From: a bacterium
GTDB lineage: Bacteria; Spirochaetota; UBA4802; UBA5550
Reading direction: 5' to 3'
DNA length: 27,241 nucleotides
Assembly: GCA_024224995.1 (NCBI GenBank)
Contig: JAAENB010000330.1
Location: 1-27,241, forward strand
Part shown: positions 23,648 through 27,241 of the stretch, one piece after another
Position numbering within the stretch: the stretch's first letter is position 1
Layout of the letters: each line of letters begins with the position of its first letter
Program-made: the position numbers and the translations under genes
The notes under the pieces: generated by a model
Told to the model about the DNA's origin: nothing
The model's input: the letters and a program-made list of their open reading frames with translations, nothing else
Database searches by the model: none

Positions 23648-24601
23648 ATGAAAGCAACAATATTGGAAATACAACGGATGTCCACGGAAGACGGCCCCGG
23701 CATACGGAGCACGGTCTTTTTCAAGGGCTGCCCCATGCGATGCGCCTGGTGTCATAACCCGGAAAGTATTGCCGCGAGCGCGCAAATTCACCGGGTTGCC
23801 GTAAACTGTATTGGCTGCAAACTATGCATTTCGGCGTGTCCAAAGAACGCGCTCTCCTTAAAAGAAAAAGAAATTAAGGTTGATAGAAGACTCTGCGGAG
23901 GCTGCGGTATCTGCGCGGAAGAGTGTCCTTCCGGAGCTATGGATCTGCTTGGGATTCCCTGGGGGGTTGATGAACTCTGCGCCGAGCTGGTTAAAGACCG
24001 GGCCTTTTTTGAAAAATCGGGCGGCGGGGTAACCCTTTCAGGAGGAGAGGTTACCATGCAGGCAGAATTTGCCAGGGAACTGCTGATTAAACTTACGGAA
24101 TTGGGAATAAACACAGCAATAGACACCTGCGGCCTCTGTTCGCAGGAAACCCTCACCCGGCTCCTCCCCTGCTCCCGTATTATCCTCTTTGACCTTAAAG
24201 AGATAGATCCGGTGAAGCATAAAAAATTTACCGGCGTGGGAAATGAGCTGGTCCTGAAAAACTCTATTTTTGTATATGATTATATAGAAGAACATAAGAA
24301 AAAAGACTCTCAACCGGAAAGGCTTATCATTAGAACCCCGCTCATTCCAGGGGCTACAGCCACAGAAGAAAACATCAGGGGCCTTGGTGAATTTATCGCA
24401 GCCAATATTCCCAATATAGATCGATGGGAACTCTGTACATTTAACAAACTCTGTGCAGCAAAATATGAACGGCTCGACATGGACTGGCCGTATAAAGATA
24501 CGGACCTGCTTTCGGAAGATGAGGCGGATTGCCTGGTTAACGCTGCTAAAGGATCAGGGGTAGATGCGAGTAGAATTTATAAAAGTGGTGAAGTAAAATA
24601 A
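23648..24601 (+). CDS. Glycyl-radical enzyme activating enzyme (radical SAM, two extra [4Fe-4S])
   Basis: A 317-residue activase that would put the radical on Gly805 of the GRE. The radical SAM motif CxxxCxxC is Cys28/32/35 in FKGCPMRCAWCHN. A ferredoxin-like insert supplies two further four-cysteine sets: Cys54/57/60/64 (CIGCKLCISACP) and Cys83/86/89/93 (CGGCGICAEECP). The SAM-binding GGE is at 132-134 (SGGEVT). This long form with an insert accompanies dehydratase, decarboxylase and arylalkyl-type GREs, whereas the PFL activase lacks it, which supports the non-PFL call. The ribosome site is poor: AAGGAA is 17-18 nt upstream, so translation may be low relative to the GRE, as would suit a catalytic partner. 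Confidence 0.95.
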   Translation: MKATILEIQRMSTEDGPGIRSTVFFKGCPMRCAWCHNPESIAASAQIHRVAVNCIGCKLCISACPKNALSLKEKEIKVDRRLCGGCGICAEECPSGAMDLLGIPWGVDELCAELVKDRAFFEKSGGGVTLSGGEVTMQAEFARELLIKLTELGINTAIDTCGLCSQETLTRLLPCSRIILFDLKEIDPVKHKKFTGVGNELVLKNSIFVYDYIEEHKKKDSQPERLIIRTPLIPGATATEENIRGLGEFIAANIPNIDRWELCTFNKLCAAKYERLDMDWPYKDTDLLSEDEADCLVNAAKGSGVDASRIYKSGEVK

Positions 24602-24624
24602 AAGTTTAAAGTTTAAAGTTTGAG

Positions 24625-24673
24625 GTTTGAAGTTAAGAAAAAAGGATTTATTGCTCTTTTCTTAACTTCAAAC
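24625..24673 (+). promoter_or_regulatory. Long hairpin between activase and flavoprotein genes
   Basis: GTTTGAAGTTAAGAAAA (24625-24641) and TTTTCTTAACTTCAAAC (24657-24673) pair over 17 bp around a 15-nt loop. Before it, AAAGTTT is tandemly repeated about three times (24601-24621). The stem is AT-rich and no T-run follows, so it is not a standard terminator. An mRNA-processing or attenuating stem within the operon is possible. Confidence 0.75.
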
Positions 24674-24694
24674 TCCTATTTACGGAGAACAACT

Positions 24695-25537
24695 ATGACT
24701 AAAAAAGAACTAACTGAAGAAGATATCAAATCTATCGCTCCATCGGAAAAGATAGGGCTTGTTGCTACAAAAAACTCAGAGGGGAATCCGCATATCTCCC
24801 TCATAACGAGCATCCAGGCAAATGGTCCGGAACAGCTTATTATGGGTGAATTTTGCAAGGGGGAGAGTAAAAAAAATATACGGGAAAACAGGGAAATTGG
24901 CTTTCTGATAATGACCCTGGACAGAAAACTCCGGCGCGGCAGGGCCCGGTGGACCCATTCTCAAAAAGAAGGGCCGGAATTTGAAATGTACAATAACCAG
25001 CCCATGTTCAGATATAATACCTATTTTGGCGTAAATACAGTCCATTTTCTCGACCTGGTTGAAATAAGCGAGGCAGAACCTCTTCCCCTGGGAAAAATTG
25101 CCCGTTCCCTCATAAAAACCAGGCTTGCGGCGGGAGCTCTTAAAACCGGGAAAACTCCTGAGATACTGAATCCCTTTAGCAGGGAACTTATCAATAAACC
25201 GGCAGCTCTTAAATTCATTGCCTATATCGATGATTCCGGATTTCCCGCAATTATCCCCCTGCTCCAGTGCACCGCTCCCGGCTCCGGACGGCTTGCTTTC
25301 GCGGCCGGCCCCTATAGCGAAGAGCTGCTTAAAATCCCCAAAGGCAAAGAAACTGCCGTTTACGGACTTACCATGGAAATGGAAAATGTTCTAATCCGGG
25401 GAACATTTTCCGGTTTTACCCGAAAACGTCTTATCAACCTTGGCTGCATAGATATTAACAGAGTGTATAATTCCATGCCCCCTGCTCATGGATGGATTTA
25501 CCCGGAGACAAAGCTGGAGCCGGTAACGGAATTCTGA
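24695..25537 (+). CDS. Two-module pyridoxamine-phosphate-oxidase-like FMN-binding protein
   Basis: A 280-residue protein. The first module (about 8-110) is a PNPOx-like split barrel: KIGLVATKNSEGNPHISLITS, EQLIMGEFCKGESKKNIREN and EIGFLIMTLDRK are the typical opening strands, with basic residues for the FMN phosphate. A second, more divergent module (about 165-260) restarts with ALKFIAYIDDSGFPAIIPLLQC and ENVLIRGTFSGF. The open frame extends upstream to 24620, but only through the hairpin. ATG 24695 follows ACGGAG correctly. It is downstream of the GRE activase on the same strand, with 93 bp between. It might supply electrons to the activase or act on the GRE product. Both are inference. The exact subfamily is unknown. 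Confidence 0.75.
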   Translation: MTKKELTEEDIKSIAPSEKIGLVATKNSEGNPHISLITSIQANGPEQLIMGEFCKGESKKNIRENREIGFLIMTLDRKLRRGRARWTHSQKEGPEFEMYNNQPMFRYNTYFGVNTVHFLDLVEISEAEPLPLGKIARSLIKTRLAAGALKTGKTPEILNPFSRELINKPAALKFIAYIDDSGFPAIIPLLQCTAPGSGRLAFAAGPYSEELLKIPKGKETAVYGLTMEMENVLIRGTFSGFTRKRLINLGCIDINRVYNSMPPAHGWIYPETKLEPVTEF

Positions 25538-25544
25538 ATTATAC

Positions 25545-25573
25545 TTGACATCTCCACATAAAACCACTATCAA
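25545..25573 (+). promoter_or_regulatory. Possible promoter of the alpha/beta-hydrolase gene
   Basis: A perfect TTGACA (25545-25550) with TATCAA (25568-25573) after 17 bp. The -10 is mediocre. If real, the hydrolase and following gene form a unit separate from the GRE operon. Confidence 0.4.
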
Positions 25574-25612
25574 TAATCCATAACTCACAGTTCCGGAAGC
25601 CGGGAGGTTTTA

Positions 25613-26662
25613 ATGAAAAAAATAATCAGGCGATTCTTTTATTTGCTCTTTTTCCTGATAACGGTCTTAGCCGTTACAGGTGTTCTCAATACCGATGACA
25701 TAGAAATTCCGGATGAAACTCCGGGTGACCATATTGAAATCATGGGCCAGAAAATACGCTATTTCCAAATAGGGAAAGGAAGGGATATAGTTTTCATTCA
25801 CGGCGCGCCCGGAACTATCGATGACTGGGACCCAATGATCCATGAGCTTACCGGTAAATACCGGCTAACCTTTTTTGACCGGCCCGGTTACGGGTACAGC
25901 AGCAGCGTAAAAGTTGACCAGACCGATGATGAGAAAAAAAAGAAAACGTACCCGAAACTTCACAATCTTGAACACAACAGTGAGACTGTTCTGGAACTGC
26001 TTAAAGCATTAAAACTGAAAAATGTAACGCTTGTGGGACATGGCTATGGCGGCACTATCGCGCTCAAAGTGGCAGCCAAAGCCCCAAAAGGAGTAAGCAG
26101 CTATATTATAGTGGGGGCTCCGGCTTACGGGTCCCTGGGAAAAAACCCTGTTTATTATTTAATAAGAATACCGGTTATTGGCAAGGGATTTGCCACGATT
26201 ACCACCACCCTCTTTGGCACCATGCTGCTGGAAAAAAATGTCAGTAAATCATTTTATCCTAACGAACCCCTGGTTCCTAAAAATTATATTGAAAAACGGC
26301 TCAATACATGGCTTCAAGCCAAATCTCTTGTTAGCTATTCTACCGAAAAAATTAATCTTAAAAAAGACCTGAATAATCTTGTTCCCCAATACGCCAGTAT
26401 AACTCTCAAGAGAAAAAGATTTATGATTGTCCATGGAGACCAGGACCAGCTTGTTCCGGTAGACGAAGCAAAAAAACTGCACAAAATCATCAAAAAATCT
26501 AAAATTACCATACTGGCAGATACCAGCCACATGATCCAATACGACAATACCACGGAACTGCTCAGGATCGTACAGAACAAACGCAAGGAAAGATTCAGGG
26601 AACCCACGCCGCTGTCGAGAAGACCAAAGCCGAAACCAAAAAAGAAAAAATGGAGTTTCTAA
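25613..26662 (+). CDS. Membrane-anchored alpha/beta-hydrolase fold protein lacking the nucleophile serine
   Basis: A 349-residue protein with an N-terminal signal anchor (about 7-24). The alpha/beta-hydrolase core includes the oxyanion segment FIHGAPGTIDDW (61-72), FFDRPGYGYS (87-96), the nucleophile elbow LVGHGYGG (140-147), IVHGDQDQLVP with Asp276/Asp278, and DTSHMIQ with His306. In active members the elbow reads G-x-Ser-x-G or G-x-Asp-x-G. Here residue 144 is Gly (GGC at 26042-26044), one base from the serine codon AGC. The rest of the triad is kept. A basic, proline-rich tail (RRPKPKPKKKK) closes it. GGGAGG precedes the ATG. It is probably inactive as an ester hydrolase, or sequence error is possible. 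It overlaps the next gene by one base. Confidence 0.9.
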   Translation: MKKIIRRFFYLLFFLITVLAVTGVLNTDDIEIPDETPGDHIEIMGQKIRYFQIGKGRDIVFIHGAPGTIDDWDPMIHELTGKYRLTFFDRPGYGYSSSVKVDQTDDEKKKKTYPKLHNLEHNSETVLELLKALKLKNVTLVGHGYGGTIALKVAAKAPKGVSSYIIVGAPAYGSLGKNPVYYLIRIPVIGKGFATITTTLFGTMLLEKNVSKSFYPNEPLVPKNYIEKRLNTWLQAKSLVSYSTEKINLKKDLNNLVPQYASITLKRKRFMIVHGDQDQLVPVDEAKKLHKIIKKSKITILADTSHMIQYDNTTELLRIVQNKRKERFREPTPLSRRPKPKPKKKKWSF

Positions 26663-26994
26663 TGAGTTCCGTTGATTACATGAAAGTTTTAGACATTATC
26701 ACCAGGACCTTTGGCGCGGACAGAGATGTTGACCTGAAAGCAAGTCATGAAAAATTCGACATTTTCGACATTGTTATGTTTTGCTCCGACGGCAGGAAGG
26801 TCCCTTTTAAAATGGTCCTTAACAAACAATTCCAGCTCGATATCTTTTTTAAAAAGATCCATTTCGAAAGCGAAAAAGAATACGCTAAATGGCTTTCCCG
26901 GTTTGAATACGAACTGGAACAGACCTTTTTTGTCAATATCAGGATCGACCAGGCAGACGACCTTCAGGAGTACCATATAAAGGTTTCGTTTTAG
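26662..26994 (+). CDS. Hypothetical protein coupled to the hydrolase gene
   Basis: A 110-residue protein that I do not recognise. It lacks a signal peptide. It looks like a mixed alpha/beta domain: a helical start (VDYMKVLDIITRTFG), two strands (FDIVMFCSDGRKVPFKMVLN, FQLDIFFKK), a helix (EKEYAKWLSRFEYELEQT) and a final strand (EYHIKVSF). The ATG at 26662 shares its A with the hydrolase stop (TAATG) and follows a TGGAG, which implies translational coupling. A frame-upstream ATG at 26650 is less likely. Its coupling to a catalytically altered hydrolase hints at a shared, perhaps non-enzymatic, role, but that is only inference. Confidence 0.7.
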   Translation: MSSVDYMKVLDIITRTFGADRDVDLKASHEKFDIFDIVMFCSDGRKVPFKMVLNKQFQLDIFFKKIHFESEKEYAKWLSRFEYELEQTFFVNIRIDQADDLQEYHIKVSF

Positions 26995-27241
26995 GTCTTC
27001 GGCTCCGCTCAGACACAGGATGGTGGGGAAAAATACGGAAGAAACTGTGGGTATACCGGGGTTTGTTTTGCGAAGATGCTCCGGGCACGGGTTTGGTTCT
27101 GAGAGACGTTGCAGTGCAACGCCTTTACTGGCTGGTTTCTGGCCAGGGCTATGGAGACTCTGAGGAGGGATGCGACTCCTGCGAGGGGATCGGTGTTTTT
27201 TTGGCTCTGTGGTGTTGACCCGGGACAAATCTCCGGAAACC
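26995..27241. other. GC-rich end region without a convincing gene
   Basis: 247 bp that look different in base use from the adjacent genes. It contains the palindrome CGTTGCA-G-TGCAACG (27107-27121) and a CTGG-rich hairpin around 27129-27148. Open frames here have no ribosome site, run through the neighbouring gene on the opposite strand, and look like no known family. It could be a dispersed repeat or an RNA. I cannot tell from one copy. Confidence 0.5.

Noticed and set aside
26689..27228. 179-residue minus-strand open frame at the window end
   Set aside because: It covers the well-supported plus-strand gene at 26662-26994, has no ribosome site and no recognisable domain.

Overview
The window looks like a chromosomal segment of a spirochaete. 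Three things point there. First, there is a tandem pair of FlaA-type flagellar sheath proteins, the layer around spirochaetal periplasmic flagella. Second, an 898-residue protein carries a complete GreA domain only at its C-terminus, an architecture I recall from spirochaetes such as Borrelia. Third, a large one-membrane-span TPR protein resembles the spirochaetal periplasmic collar proteins. FlaA order and sizes recall Leptospira flaA2-flaA1, but I cannot place the organism to genus.

Layout. 1-3.2 kb (+): psd (phosphatidylserine decarboxylase), then an operon with a clear sigma70-type promoter: cytidylate-kinase-like protein, PQQ-propeller-like protein, a free-standing LeuA/CimA-type regulatory domain and a STAS antagonist. 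3.2-6.9 kb (-): a 1228-residue acidic/TPR membrane protein with 20 tandem 18-bp units. 7.2-10.8 kb: small envelope and housekeeping proteins (secreted tandem CBM48 protein, TPR protein, lipoprotein, YtfJ-like protein, DUF2147 protein, unknown). 10.8-12.0 kb (-): tRNA-Leu(CAG) next to a YhcG/DUF1016 PD-(D/E)xK nuclease-like gene. 12.1-14.8 kb (-): the GreA fusion. 15.1-17.4 kb: the flaA pair (-) behind a long structured leader, with lepB diverging (+). 17.9-20.1 kb (-): K+ channel with RCK domain, stand-alone cyclic-nucleotide-binding protein and an unknown protein.

20.2-25.5 kb (+) is the most distinctive region: a FadR-type regulator, a glycyl radical enzyme (GRE) of unknown substrate, its activating enzyme and a two-module FMN-split-barrel protein. 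A consensus promoter is followed directly by a 35-bp dyad whose centre is a perfect FadR-subfamily operator. The regulator is therefore expected to control itself and the enzyme. GRE residues C446/E448 and G805 indicate a dehydratase/lyase/decarboxylase-type enzyme rather than pyruvate formate-lyase. Related GAGCTC palindromes lie before the regulator, between GRE and activase, and at the window start. Downstream are a membrane-anchored alpha/beta-hydrolase whose nucleophile serine is replaced by glycine and an overlapping unknown gene. The last 250 bp hold no convincing gene.

All family calls come from reading motifs by eye. No searches or alignments were run.
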